From: Phytophthora hibernalis
Lineage: Eukaryota; Oomycota; Peronosporomycetes; Peronosporales; Peronosporaceae
Direction: 5' to 3'
DNA length: 64,000 nucleotides
Assembly: GCA_012656075.1 (NCBI GenBank)
Contig: JAAKBF010000001.1
Location: forward strand, 620,001 to 684,000
Shown: positions 11,341 to 22,559 of the stretch, piece by piece
Position numbering within the stretch: position 1 is the first letter of the stretch
How the letters are laid out: every line of letters starts with the position of its first letter
Made by a program: the position numbers and the translations under genes
Notes under the pieces: model-generated
What the model saw: only the letters and a program-made list of their open reading frames with translations
Told to the model about the DNA's origin: nothing
Database searches by the model: none

Positions 11341-11573
11341 ACTATCACTTTAGACGGGATCAATGAATGGTATCTGACAGACGAGACGCCACCAGCAGTT
11401 CGAAGACGGCGATGTCGATCAAAGCTCTGATCCCGGGAACTCACAGCTTAACCGGGATTGCGACCCGAAGGGCTAAGGTTATGATGGCAAATGACTACAT
11501 GCCTGCGACCCTGCCATTCTTGACCGGATTGCGATCCGACAGCAGTTTCCGCATCAAGTTTCCGTATCTAGCA

Positions 11574-12769
11574 ATGGCGCGAACCTCCACCACTGCAGAT
11601 TCAGCTGCTACCGCTGCCGCGGCTTCTGCTGTCGCTGCTTCTTCTGCCACTGCCACTGCCGCTGCGGTGAGCTCGAAATGGACGGTGACGATAGATCTAA
11701 CGACGCTCAAGCGACCTGTTCGCCCACCGATATCTGAAAGCTACGACAAGTGGAACCTAGACCAGCTCAAGTTGGAGTGCACAGCGCGCAAGTTGAACGT
11801 TGTCAAGAACACGACGAAGGACGACCGCGTCGAGATCCTCACAGCATGGGACACAAACAAGGGTGGGGTCGAAACCTTACTGCAGCGCCAGCGCAAGCGA
11901 GCGAAGAAGGGCAAGTGCGAGGAGGATACCAAGCGCACCAAGGGCTGCATGTTCAGGTTGCTAAATGTCCTGTTCTCGGATCGGTTCTATGATGCATTTC
12001 TTGCCACGGGGCATCAACTTTCTCGCGCGGAGATTGATCAAGGCGGCTCCACATTCTGGTCGGACGTAGCTGCAGCATTTGGTGCTGACACCAGTGAGTT
12101 CAACACGTTGATCTTACCCGATACCATGTTTGAAGGTGTCGACGCGTCATTTGCGATGACACACTCGGCGGCAAAGCTCAAGAGGATGTGGAGAGAGGTC
12201 AGCAGAAACTTTGCCGCTGCAGAAGCGAAGTCAAAGGTGTCCGGGGAAGGGAGCAACGATTTTGGGACTTCTGTGATGGGCGTGCGGACGTTTACTACTT
12301 GGATCGCTGGCGTGACCATCGGCAGGGTGGACGAGAATTCTGCTCGGCGAATCTCTACCCTGACGACGAGGATGATTCAACCAAGGAAGGACGGGAGGCA
12401 ACGAACCAGCGTGTGAACCGAAAGCGTCAAAAAATCTCCCAGTCAGCGGATATTATTGAGCGTGTGAGTGAGCTGCTCGAAACGGAGACCAATGAAGAGA
12501 CAGCAGCTATGCAGAAGGAAATGTGAAATGAGCAGAAGCTGTTTATTCAAGAACAGTGTGCGGCGCAGAAACTGACTGTGTTATATTCCATGCTCGATCG
12601 TAATAGCACTGTCAACCAGCAGCTCTTGGTAAAGCGTGCGGAATACATCCAGCAGGGACTTGATGCTTCAGAAATCGGGGAATGCATTGCGAGGCAAGAG
12701 GCAAAGAAGCAGACGCTGGAACTCCAGATAAGTCAACTCGAGTGCGACATCGTGCACGGAGTCCAGTAG
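11574..12769 (+). pseudogene. Harbinger accessory DNA-binding protein (SAP/Myb-SANT-like)
   Basis: PIF/Harbinger elements carry a second protein that brings the transposase to DNA and to the nucleus. The ATG at 11574 starts an Ala/Ser/Thr-rich leader. Next come a SAP-like helix pair (KWNLDQLKLECTARKLNVVK) and a basic KRAKKGK stretch. The trihelix-like domain (RLLNVLFSDRFYDAF ... GSTFWSDVAAAF) follows. A one-base shift near 12258 moves into the frame with WDFCDGRADVYYLDRW. A TGA at about 12523 interrupts the C-terminal coiled coil, which then runs to 12769. A longer in-frame start at 11367 probably belongs to the outer element. Not functional as read. Confidence 0.7.
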
Positions 12770-12777
12770 CTGCGCTT

Positions 12778-14047
12778 CTAGCGGGCGCTTGGACGACGAA
12801 GGTTGAAGTTTTGAATGTGATTCACGACGACATCACGAAGGATTCGCCCACACGCGTCGCGAGGTAAAATGTCCAGCTCGGTGTTGTCAGTGGGTCTGTA
12901 CCAGCTTTCTTGTAAGCTGTGGTACTTAGTAGTAACTGCATGTTGGTACGTAGCTGCGTTCTGGTTCTTGACGCGTTCGTCAATACAAAAATTATGCAGC
13001 TTCATGCACGTCTTGATCACCTTATTTACGTTCACGAAGTCAACAACGAGAGGCTGCTTAAAGATTTGCCACTTATTTACCAACAAACCGAACGCCATTT
13101 CGATCCGAATGCGTAGCTGACTTAAATAAAAATTGTAGTCCGAGTGTGCCTTGCTCTTGAGCTCGAGTTTATTGAACGGCACCAGCAATGAGTCTGAGAG
13201 AGGATACGCGTTATCTCCAATGATGTAAAACCCCGGTGGGAGCTTCATGATTTCTGCGCTTAGCTTCCACTTCTTGAAAGCAATAGAGTCCCCCACTTTC
13301 CCAGGTGAGTCAAAGCAATAACCCGTGAAACGCGACAACGAGTCACAAATCGCTTGGACGTTCACACCATATGACCCGAGAAAAAGAGGTGACATCGGGT
13401 ACCTCCTTCGCGCTTGGAGCGCAAATTTCGCACAACCACCCATCAATACAGCCAACGCATCCAGTCAAAATATTATCCTTGCTTATCTCTGCAAATCGGT
13501 CGGCCAGCTCAAGCATTCGCGGCTCGGACTCTGTCGGGGCATAGATCCTCAGCTCTGGACACTTGCTAATGGCGTCCATCACTTCATGAATCACCTTGGG
13601 GACAGATGTTCCAGCGAGACAGCGTGTTACTTGATAACCATTTCCTACGAGCCAAGAAATCGTCATCTGCAACATGTTTTCTGGGGATATTGGATCAGTC
13701 CCTGTCCGACGACGCGACTGTTGCTCGTCCCGCACCAGCACCGGCCTGATAAATGACAACAGGAGCTCGAAAGACTCGACCTTCATGCGGTAGCAACGCT
13801 GGAACTGGCCTTCCAACAGCAATATCTGCTTATGCACGTCCCAATACAAGCGACGACGCTTGATGCACCCGTATCGCTCGTCAGGGATCAGCGCAGCAAC
13901 AAGGACTAACAGACGGAGACGAAGCCGACGTCGCCGCAGCAAGCTGTTGTCTTGTGAGCACTCCATAAACTGCGGCAAATTCATCTCTGCAGAACCCCTG
14001 CGATCTGGCGATCCCTCTCGGGGCACGATCTGAGACTCGGGTCGCAA
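12778..14047 (-). pseudogene. PIF/Harbinger DDE transposase (HARBI1-like), one frameshift
   Basis: Nuclease-fold transposase (DDE_Tnp_4). The N-terminal half in one frame (14047 to about 13385) includes LQMTISWLVGNGYQVTRCLAG (helical domain) and GCVGCIDGWLCEICAP, which holds the first catalytic Asp. The rest continues in another frame from about 13380: SYGVNVQAICD, then GDNAYPLSDSLLVPF (second Asp) and YNFYLSQLRIRIEMAFGLLVNKW (catalytic Glu and the terminal helix). A single one-base indel near 13380 separates the halves; otherwise the protein is complete at about 410 residues. One lesion suggests fairly recent inactivation. Confidence 0.85.
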
Positions 14048-14166
14048 GGGTTACGTTTTCGGAAATAATCGGGAACTAACCGACCAATCAGCGCTCGACT
14101 TTCGGGTCGCGATCCCGGTTAAGAACGGCCCTAAATCTGTCCCCTCAAGGTCCCTACATCACGCGA

Positions 14167-14960
14167 ATGAAACGAGCAAGAGATAAGCACGCCATCAACG
14201 AGTCTGAAATTTCCAGCTGGGCACTTACAATTTAGAGTGGTTTGATTGAGAGCAGTCAGTCACCTGACGCACCGGATTCCCCGCCAGCTCCGTCGGTTGG
14301 TGATGTTGTCAAGAAGCAGATGGATGTGATTGGGCGTTTGGCTTCCCAAATTGAACATTTGACAGAGCGTGTCACGTCTCTAGAATGCCCTGGAAAAATA
14401 CAGACAAACAGTCAGCTACTTTATCCCCTCCACAATTGGCATCTGCTACTCACACTACGACCGCAGCTCCACGTCGACGTTCCCACGCTAAGTCACTCTC
14501 CGCGGTGTGGTACGAGTGGTTTACCAGTCTGCCGTAGAAGCAAAAGTCAGAACGGAGGCGTTACCATGAAGTGAAAGTGGCAATTGCATTCATGCGCATA
14601 TTTTTACCTGAAGGATATGACGTCAGGGGAGCAACAACGCAGCAAGAGCACGCATTCTGAAGACTGGCCAGGATGCGGAAAAGTCTGTTATTCTCTTTCT
14701 GAAAGCACGACAAGAGAAAACAAAGGCATACGGCACAGTCGTTAAATGTCTGAAGCGATTGTATGCAAAAGGTGAGCTGAATGAGCTCATAGCTCAGTAC
14801 CAAGCTCTCCTTTTATCCGGCAGGATCAGTGATGACACATCAGTCGCCTCGATGCACATTCTACAGCCCACAAAAGCCACCACTCTGGATGAGTTCAGGA
14901 ACTTCAGCTCAATCACATGCCTCACGAATCTTACAGCGGTCATCTTGTCAGCTACACGCA
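14167..14960 (+). pseudogene. Oomycete transposon-associated protein, fragmentary
   Basis: Protein-like frames run from ATG 14167 (MKRARDKHAINESEISSWAL) through a coiled-coil (VVKKQMDVIGRLASQIEHLTE) and a conserved-looking core: WYEWFTSLP, KVAIAFMRIFLPEGYD, then VVKCLKRLYAKGELNELIAQYQ and LLLSGRISDD. Several stops and shifts interrupt it. I recall this WYEW...F(M)(K/R)LF...G(K/E)L..LI..Y architecture from oomycete repeat proteins but cannot name a domain or function. The Harbinger element interrupts its 5' end; MVSDRRDATSSSKTAMSIKA at 11367-11426 may be its original N-terminus. Confidence 0.5.
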
Positions 14961-15051
14961 AACAAAGCACATCAATACAAAGTCAGCTCAAATGTAAATC
15001 AAACAGTATGACTTAACATTAGAATGTGGTGCACGTCCTTCAACGACACCG

Positions 15052-15250
15052 CGCTCGTCATCCAGCCGCAGTCGACGGCCGGGGCCATCACTTCCCACTT
15101 CTGGCCGCCGCCACGCTCGTCATCAAGCCGCAGACGACAGCCGGGGCCATCACTCCCACTTCTGGCCGCCGCCACGCTCGTCATCAAGCCGCAGACGACA
15201 GCCGGGGCCATCACTCCCACTTCTGGCCGCCGCCGCGCTCGTCCAGCCGC
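15052..15250. repeat. 61-bp minisatellite, about 3.2 copies
   Basis: Units begin CGCTCGTCAT at 15052, 15114, 15175 and 15236; the period is 61 bp (62 in the first copy). GC-rich, inside the outer TIR element. Open frames across it are repeat artefacts. Confidence 0.9.
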
Positions 15251-15382
15251 AGCTGCTCTTGTCACCGCGGCACTCATCTGCCTTGCCGCTACGCGCTGTG
15301 TTCGATTCTATTTGACTCGCGGTGTGACACGGTGTGGGCCACATGTGAGTCTCTGAAACAGCTTATATTGTTTTTGCAAGGT

Positions 15383-15419
15383 TGTCCGAATTGTCCGAGC
15401 ATGGGTTCAGATGTCCGAA
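15383..15419. repeat. Right subterminal TGTCCGAA cluster
   Basis: TGTCCGAA at 15383-15390 and 15412-15419, with the variant TGTCCGAG at 15392-15399. It mirrors the left cluster, including the shared 16-mer in inverted orientation. Confidence 0.7.
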
Positions 15420-15553
15420 CGTGCACGGTATGGTGAACACGTATATATCGTTGGTAGGTACTTTATTAGTATTAGTGAGCTATTAAACTAGCGTAGCTGA
15501 GATATGACCAAATAGGTTGAGTTAAGTACGAGCCCTACCTCTGCCTGAGATTG

Positions 15554-15582
15554 GTGACGCCTGTAACAGGGGGAATACCGTA
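15554..15582 (-). repeat. Right terminal inverted repeat of outer element
   Basis: GTGACGCCTGTAACAGGGGG... is the reverse complement of the left end with two mismatches. Confidence 0.8.
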
Positions 15583-17100
15583 CTATTTTGACAAAAATGT
15601 TTTCAAACATCGCTTGAAATTCATCTGACAATTCTGATACTGATGTTTAAAATCTGATAATTGCGTCGGACTAGGAAGAGAAGACATTAGATCTAAACCA
15701 TGGCTCCTTACAACTAAACTAACAACTGTGAATGTGAACTGGATATCTAATTCCTAAAATAAAAGCCTTGCACGAAATCTACAACCGTGTAAGATGAACT
15801 GTGCGGCTTCAGAAACTTGTCCTACCCCTTTCGTATGATTTGGACGGAAGGCACAGAGCGTACTGCTATAGATAGAAGCGTTGCAAGCCGAGCATCATTC
15901 TTAATAGAGGGAAATCCTTCTATTACCTCCTTTAAGCTAATGGAGAGGCATCGAAGTCATTTAATATAGGTATAACGAGAGATGATTCATTCCCTAGTAA
16001 AATTTCGAGTAAATCAAGAGTGCGGATCCAGTGTCGTGTCCGCAGTAGGGGATGTTGTGGCCAGAACTACTCAAACGACTGTACTGTCCGAAACCATCCA
16101 TCCTATAAACTCCAGCTTCGCCGAAATCCAGTTTGACTATTGCCAAGGTAGTTATGGGGTACTGCTGGGACAGTTCTACTGTGCTATCTTCGTTTGAGAG
16201 CTCATTCAACAAGCCTCGCAAACTCTGCAGCTACATAGCGATCTGCAGCATCAGATTCGGCAGGATCTACCTTTTATAAGGCGTCAGTCGCCACCTGTCT
16301 GTTGCTTTGTATGAACACACAGGCATGCAAGATTTTCATTGCATACGAATCACTGATGAGGAACTTGTGCGGATGAAATAGTTGGTAGAATCTTGAGGTA
16401 GGATAAGATCCAGATTCAGTGCTCAGGTGCGGTTAAAAATGAACGTCTTGAATTATGTTGTGGTAGCTTCATTTCGCTTCTAAATAGTTGGGTGTACAAG
16501 ATCATAACGACGTCTGTAGATATTTGCAAGAAAGGTGAAAACACAATTCTGCAGGTTCTTGGTTCGCTTTGAACTGGGCGTAGCATCCCGACCAAACTTG
16601 GTACAAAACTTGCACGCAACCGACAGCACTACAAACCTATTGCGGCGTCTCTCATCATCACTTAATCCATACCCAACAGCATGCTTTTGCTGGAGTGGAG
16701 TCTTCAATGCGCATGGCATATTTGTGTTAGTTTTAACGTCATGGTGTGATCTTATGAACTCAGCGAGCCCGACCGGATATCAAGAACGCGAATAGGTCCC
16801 TTGGAAGGACGTTATTGCTATTTCAAGGCATGAACGGAGACCTTTAAATAGGTACTGGGACTGAGATGCATTGAAATACTCTGTATTAAAGAACCCGGCC
16901 CATCGCCGCATCGACGTTGGTGGTTATGCGTCTATTTAAGTATGTACGCTAGTTATTTGGTTAAAGCTCATTTTGCATTCCGTTTGTAGCCCAAGGAAAT
17001 GTCATGTGAATACGCATGGCAGCATACGGCTTGTGTACAAGGTGAACGAGCAGCGGACGAGACACGGGACACACTGCGCTCCCTTCTTGCCTACGTCAAC
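15583..17100. other. AT-rich intergenic stretch with a zinc-finger relic
   Basis: No intact gene. On the minus strand at 16480-16719 a frame reads VACKFCTKFGRDATPSSKRTKNLQ...NIYRRRYDLVHP. This matches the CxxC ... H/Y ... HP pattern of a BED-like finger at the N-terminus of an oomycete hAT-related protein family. The rest of that protein is not recognisable. The phrase AGGTGC..TAAAAATGAACG occurs at about 16425 and again near 22318. Confidence 0.4.
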
Positions 17101-17135
17101 CTAAAAGCGATGCTCCGTTTGTCCCTCAAACTACG

Positions 17136-18997
17136 ATGACCAAAAATGCGGTACCAATATGGTACTGTGCTTCGGCAACATGCAAAGAGCAGATCAGGGC
17201 TTGCTCGTACTGGATGAAGATGCTGTGCTGTCTTTCAAACCGACATTTTCAGCACGGTCAGCATTCCACCCAAGTCGGGTCACCACATCAGAGGCCTTTC
17301 ACGCGCGTCATGAAATTCGAGGTTCGCAAGATGGCAGAAAATTTGATGACCCCCAATCGGATTTTAAAAGAGTTGATCGATCAGTTTTCGCTAAACTCAA
17401 ACAACTACCCCACCTTGCAAACTATACAAAACTTCGTGTACAACTATAACAAGTCCAAGCTTCACCACTCCGACTCTCTCGACGACGTCATCACTATTTC
17501 GAAAGACGCACATTACGGAGAGAATTTAGATGACCCCACGCCTTTTACTTTCGGGTATGTTCTAAAGGATGAAAGCGATCCGGTTCTAGAGGAAGGAATT
17601 GACGAGGACCTTTTCGTATTGGCCTTTTCGACGAAGCAAATGCTTCGCCAACTGGACCGAGATCCCGGACCTTCTTGTTTCATATGGACGCGACTTTCAA
17701 AGTCAATTAGCTTGAATACCCCGTTTTCGTGTGTGGAATTACTGATGCATCTAGGTCATTTTTTCAGTAGCGCTGTTCATGGTCTCTCAACGTACTGAGG
17801 TTCAGTACTCCGCAGCTCTCAACGCGATTTCACACCAATTTTTGCTTGTGGTTGGAAAGCAGATGACAATTCGGTACTTTATGACAGATGCAGAAGACGC
17901 TCAGTACAACGCATTTCGGAGAGTTATTGCATCGGATATGGAAGCTACGTACTTACTGTGCTGGTTTCATGTAGAAAAAAATGTCAGAGAAAATTGACCG
18001 GGCTGTCAGACTGAGCTACTTATTTGGCTCACAAACATCTGAACGAGATGTATTACTCTCGTGATCGAGCGGAATACGAACGGTTCAAAGACTCTGCTTT
18101 GTTAAAGTGGTAGGAATGTGAACCGCTAGACGAATTTGTGAAGTACCTGAAGAAGGAGTGGATTTTATCCCTATACAAAAGCTGGCAGTGCTTTGTGTCA
18201 CCCCCTGGGTTTTCGAAAACAAACGATCCCGCCGAAACATTTAACAAGTTAATTAAGCGCGACTACACTCAGCGTGTTCGGTTGAAAGCCGGCGAACTAG
18301 TGAAGAAGATTCTGCTTCTATGCAAACATCAGTCTATTCGAGCTGGTGGTTTTTCGCTTAAGCCAAAGCCTGCTGAGAAGTTAGTGGGGGGCGAAAAACT
18401 ATAGAACACTCCTAGCATCCTGGTAACTGAGCCTCAGTACGACATTCGATTTCTGCTTGGTCAATTCCTCATCACAGAGGATGTTTTAATTGTTCAAAGC
18501 TTTAAAAGTGCTGAAGATAGAGCGGACGCACAGAATAAAAACGAGGTCAACAAGCGCTGCATGGAACGTTTGGGACAGCCAACCCGGGATGGATAGTAAA
18601 TGTGACTCAGCGCTCGTGTCTATGTCGCGCATTTTTCAAGCACGCTTTCTGTATCCACTTACTGGTTGCAATGAAGACGCGCAAAACTAAAATCGCTTGT
18701 TGGAAGCAAGAACCTCGACAGCTAGTGAACCGCAGAATCCGTCGCAATATAAATGCTAACATGGTGAACAGTGCTGCTCCTTCGACGCAACTTAGCGTTC
18801 GTGGGGGTAGAGGTGGAAATCGCGGCCGAGATTCTACTCAAAAATTTAGAAATTTAGTGGTCGTTCGGGGCCACAATGGTGGACATTCAGCTGGCACGGC
18901 TAATTCATGGAGTGGGGCAAGTCGATCTAGAGCTGCTGCCACGTTCGGTCGCAGTGGCGGTAGACCACGCGTCATTGGACATGCTCTTCAAACAGAA
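17136..18997 (+). pseudogene. MULE (Mutator-like) transposase remnant with SWIM finger
   Basis: The N-terminal region (IWYCASATC ... NRHFQHGQHS, a degraded zinc-chelating DNA-binding part) is followed by LPTLQTIQNFVYNYNKSKL-like sequence, then PFTFGYVLKDESDPVLEEGIDEDLFVLAFSTKQMLRQLDRDPG. A frameshift near 17680-17780 leads into the MULE catalytic domain MVSQRTEVQYSAALNA ... MTDAEDAQYNAF ... LLCWFHVEKNVRE, with stops after it. KTNDPAETFNKLIKRDY lies at about 18218-18262. A SWIM-type CLCRAFFKHAFCIHL motif (about 18610-18655) precedes an RGG-rich tail (RGGRGGNRGRD), stop 18997. Multiple lesions. The HTH-Ulp1 remnant follows on the same strand after about 340 bp. Confidence 0.8.
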
Positions 18998-19000
18998 TAG

Positions 19001-19337
19001 AGATGTAATGAAACGCGAAGGTCATATTTTTCTTCCTAACAACGATTGATTTGTCAAAAGAAAGATAGTGCAATGCATAAGTCCGTCAAGGAATTGTAAA
19101 TGATGCATATTTCAAACAAACTCTCAAATAGGCTCGAGTTACAATGTTGTCTAGGTCAGATTTTAGTTAAGTCGACCTGTCGAGTTTACCTGCATCTGGT
19201 CCGAACCAGTCCTCCAAAAGGTCGCATGAACGGGCCGGTTAATCTCTCGAGGGCCCCTAGCCTCCGCCCCTCCTTGCCCAGCGCTCTTCTCCCATTTTCG
19301 AGAAACTTTCTTCTACTTCATGACGGCGAAACGCTAA
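19001..19337. other. Spacer between MULE remnant and Ulp1 remnant
   Basis: No coding signal that I can support. If the two flanking genes belong to one element this is its intergenic region. Confidence 0.4.
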
Positions 19338-21017
19338 TGTAAACAAGTCCCCAAGGCCGAGCGAGTGCGTTTGCTAAAGATTTGGAAACAACACCGTGAC
19401 ACCTGGGGACCGTCAAAGGCTGCACGAGAGTTAGACATCGCAAAGGGACTCTGCTTGGCTGGCGCAACGAACTCTCCAACAAAACTCCCGCCTTCGTGAA
19501 GGATGCGCATCCGGATCCTAATAGGATCGGCAAGAAAGGATCGGGGCCCAACCGCAAGCTGAAGCCCTTTGAATGTCGCGTCCTGGAGTTCTACGATACG
19601 CGTATCCGCGATGGAGACGCGGTTCGCCCAATTGATGTACTCCGGTATTGTCAAAACGTTCCTGAATTTGCGTTACAGAACGAAACACAAACAAAAAACT
19701 GGGTGCGCAAATTTATTATCGACTATAGTCCTCGATTTTCGGGGCTTCGGCAGGACGGGATAGAGGCTTCTAGGCTCGAAAACGATGCCTGTGAAACCTC
19801 GCAGGAGATGTGTGAGTGTGAAGCTGGTGTTGAGGGGGATACGTTGGTGCTGACTGAGCTACAAGACGACCACGAGGATGGCATCGACAGTGACGGAGAC
19901 ATGCACGCGATGTCGCCTGGAAGAGCTGTGGCCGATGATGTTCTCAATGAAAGCGGAATGAAGGAGAGGCTATTCGATTGGTTATTTCTTTTATCAGAAT
20001 TGCCTATCTCACTACACTCTACAAAGTCTTCACTGGGAGGAAATCCCTCGTATGGTGCTATATCAGCGTCGTTAGATGGTCGAGTGCTCGACGTGGACGC
20101 GGCAGCGACGATCAAGGCGTACAAGGTGGCAGATCTTCCTCAGGGAAAGAAGTTATACCCATGAGCAATGTCAGAGGGTTTTACCCCACCGAGTGTCAAG
20201 AGAGAATTATGTTGCTGCAATCTCTGGAACCCAATTCAGATTATCACGAATTTGCTGTGGATATAAAGGGCGTGGGTTTATTTTCGGCGGCTACGTTAGA
20301 CTCGATGAAAAAGTGGAACCGCACACTTGCGGTGTTGAATATGGTACAGATGGCTATAAGGTGGGTGATGGGGTTGGATATTTCAAGTACGAAGTACCAG
20401 GGAGCCAAGGATCCATTGGAAGTGATCCCTCGACTCGAGCGTTTTCTTATTCAGTACGTTAATTGTTTTACTAGTTGATGGTTGTTGCTAACCGAAAACT
20501 TTATTTGCTGGACATTGTGGACAATGGATGTTTAAGTGACACCTCAATGATTGCTATAATTGGGGGCCTTTTCCGCGACAGAACAGACGTATCGTATATC
20601 GACCCAACAATGCTTACCTGTGTGCTTGCAGCAGACAAGGACAGTGAAGATCATAGCCTGCACATAGACGCGCTGAAGTCGAAGCTTGAGGGCGTGTCAA
20701 AGAAATTGTTAGTTCCTGTGAACATATCCGGTTGACATTGGTGTAGTTTTATGGTTGATGTTTCAACTGGCGATGTACTTCTGTACGACCCGCTGAGCTC
20801 AAGCGATCAAGACCATGTCAGATCTGCGGCGAAGATAATTGTAAAACTCATGTCACCACCAACACGAAGATGGTTCCGCTACGGAGCATTTGTTTCACGG
20901 ATGGGTGTGCAACTGAACACCTTCAAATGTGGTGTGTATGTGATCGCAGCTTTTGCGGGGGCAAGAGAGTTAGACATCGTTTGCAATAACAGCCTTTATT
21001 ATTTACGCTACAGATAG
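19338..21017 (+). pseudogene. Helix-turn-helix plus Ulp1 (C48) protease protein, transposon-type
   Basis: N-terminal HTH-like part: VPKAERVRLLKIWKQHRDTW ... AARELDIAKG, then after a frameshift near 19445 LGWRNELSNKTPAFVKD and ETQTKNWVRKF, resembling CENP-B/pogo-type DNA-binding helices. An acidic linker follows. The C-terminal domain is a Ulp1-type cysteine protease: HWCSFMVDVSTGDVLLYDPLSS gives the catalytic His (codon 20736-20738) and Asp, VQLNTFKCGVYVI the oxyanion Gln and nucleophile Cys. An in-frame TGA (20733-20735) sits directly before the catalytic His; other shifts occur near 20165 and 20478. Ulp1 proteases remove SUMO-like modifiers; several plant and oomycete MULEs carry one. Whether this belongs to the MULE upstream is an inference. 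Confidence 0.7.
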
Positions 21018-21162
21018 CTTAGCATGTGCGTTTAAAGCAATCAATATACACTACCGTTTGGGTCAGCACTCTGCACTGTTGGCTATGTAAACATGCAGTT
21101 GCAGTTCCTTCCGTTGAGTCCGCTTCTCTGCTCGTTCCATTCGTGGCAATGGTCGTGATCAC

Positions 21163-21400
21163 AGTACCAAATGTCGGCGCTCAACGAGCATTTGCCTGCT
21201 CGCTGTCCACGCGAGCACGCAGCACTGGACACCTCCTGTATGAATTGCCATAGATAAGAAAATGACATGGCACAAGTCAGTCAATTTTCGTAGGATGCAT
21301 CTGCCACTTCACACCCTTTAGTTAAACAATCAACAAAGCACAGTATCGGCGCTCAGCGAGCGTTTGCCTGCTAGCTGTCCGTGCAAGCACACCTCGATCA
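21163..21400. repeat. Imperfect direct repeat of about 55 bp
   Basis: TCGGCGCTCAACGAGCATTTGCCTGCTCGCTGTCC at about 21173 and its variant TCGGCGCTCAGCGAGCGTTT... at about 21346, 170-180 bp apart. Just downstream of the Ulp1 remnant. Confidence 0.7.
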
Positions 21401-22559
21401 CTTAACTGCTTTCTATGGTGTCGAATACGCAATGGCCCCTCCGATAATTAAACTAACGCCGTTTTTTACATGGATAAGCACTGGATAGTATTTCTGCTAT
21501 CACGTTGGAGACGCAATTCTCATACACTGCCCAGTAACAACACAGGGGTTCCTAAGATGAAGTATTTGTTTGATGAACGCTAGCCAGTGTCTTCGTGGTT
21601 TCGTATATTTTTGTTGTCTTCGTACTAAAAATGTAGAGGCCCACTCACTGATGTAAAACTACGTACGCCAAACAAGGAGGCGTATTCCTAACACGAGTAC
21701 GAGGCCACAGCCAGCGCTCGGGGGTTGTCAGGTTGTACTCTTACTGGGTTGTGTTGCCAATCGCTGTGTTTTTTTGTTTCACCCATTTCCTTCAAGCACA
21801 TTCAGTGGGTGGGTTTTGATGTTACCCGTTGCCGCTACGGTCGGCATTCATCTGGGTGTTTTCATTATTAGCCGGTTATTAGATATTAAGGAAAAGAAAC
21901 TTGATCTGACTAACCACAGTTGTCATTTGGCTTCACCTTCATCTAATTAAAGAGTGGACACTCACCGATTTCGACTAAAAATATGACATGGATCTTATAT
22001 AACAGGTCTACCAATTTCTAAGATATTTGAAAATTAGCGTTCTACCACACACAAGATTTTTCAAAAGTAAATACATAAAAGTAAGAGGTTTTATTTAAGG
22101 ATCGAGTCCCCTTTAGGGAGAAACTCTGGATTAAATCAAGAGAATACCAGTATACCGGTAGACACACCTGCAATAACATCTTGCAAATCTTTGAAGTGCT
22201 TTTTCAACTGAACAACACGTGTTCATAGCAACCCCATTTGATTCAGTTCAGGTCTAATGGGCATGGTTTAGATGCGCAGTTGGTTATTTTAGATGTAAGT
22301 TAGGAACGCCAGAATTCAGGTGCTAAAAATGAACGCATTTAAAATCCATTTAAAATTAGCTCGTTTTAAAATAGAAAGGTGAACCCTTCTGGGAATAAAT
22401 TCCACGGTACTGCGTAAACGTAACATGGGTTAAAATTCGTACAACATTAGGAAATGTTGCATGAAATAAAACGTTTGTGGACCACACTTTTATGGCCAGA
22501 CACAAACTTCATGAAATTAAACGCTGAGACCGGCCACTGCAGCTGCGAGTCAAAGGCAT
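21401..22559. other. AT-rich intergenic stretch
   Basis: No gene found. It may contain old LTR or DNA-element debris, but no terminal repeat was identified. Confidence 0.4.

Larger units (their letters stand above)
11431..14131. mobile_element. PIF/Harbinger-type element nested in outer element
   Basis: A 2.7-kb two-gene unit: a plus-strand SAP/Myb-like accessory protein and a convergent minus-strand DDE transposase whose coding ends lie about 9 bp apart (12769/12778). Inverted repeats close to the ends match at 21 of 22 positions: 11448-11469 (TTAACCGGGATTGCGACCCG...) and 14101-14122. The right end GAACGGCCC|TAA fits a Harbinger TAA target site; the left end is less clean (TCTGA before TCCCGGG). 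It sits inside the coding relic of the outer element. Confidence 0.75.
10906..15582. mobile_element. TIR DNA transposon (outer element), unknown superfamily
   Basis: Bounded by 29-bp terminal inverted repeats (10906-10934 and 15554-15582) matching at 27 of 29 positions, core TATTCCCCCTGTTACA. Both ends carry clusters of the subterminal octamer TTCGGACA / TGTCCGAA. The element is about 4.7 kb but only about 2 kb without the nested Harbinger copy at 11431-14131. A clear target duplication was not found; TTGACAA lies near both outer flanks and may be chance. The only coding relic that clearly belongs to it is the 14167-14960 protein. The superfamily is unassigned. Confidence 0.65.

Noticed and set aside
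11367..11573. N-terminal extension of the Harbinger accessory protein
   Set aside because: It lies outside the inner inverted repeat and more likely belongs to the outer element's interrupted gene.
15024..15436. Overlapping 130-aa frames on both strands
   Set aside because: Created by a 61-bp tandem repeat with no stops.
10890..15590. TTGACAA as target duplication of the outer element
   Set aside because: The copies are at unequal distances from the TIR ends and one lies within extended repeat-like sequence; likely chance.
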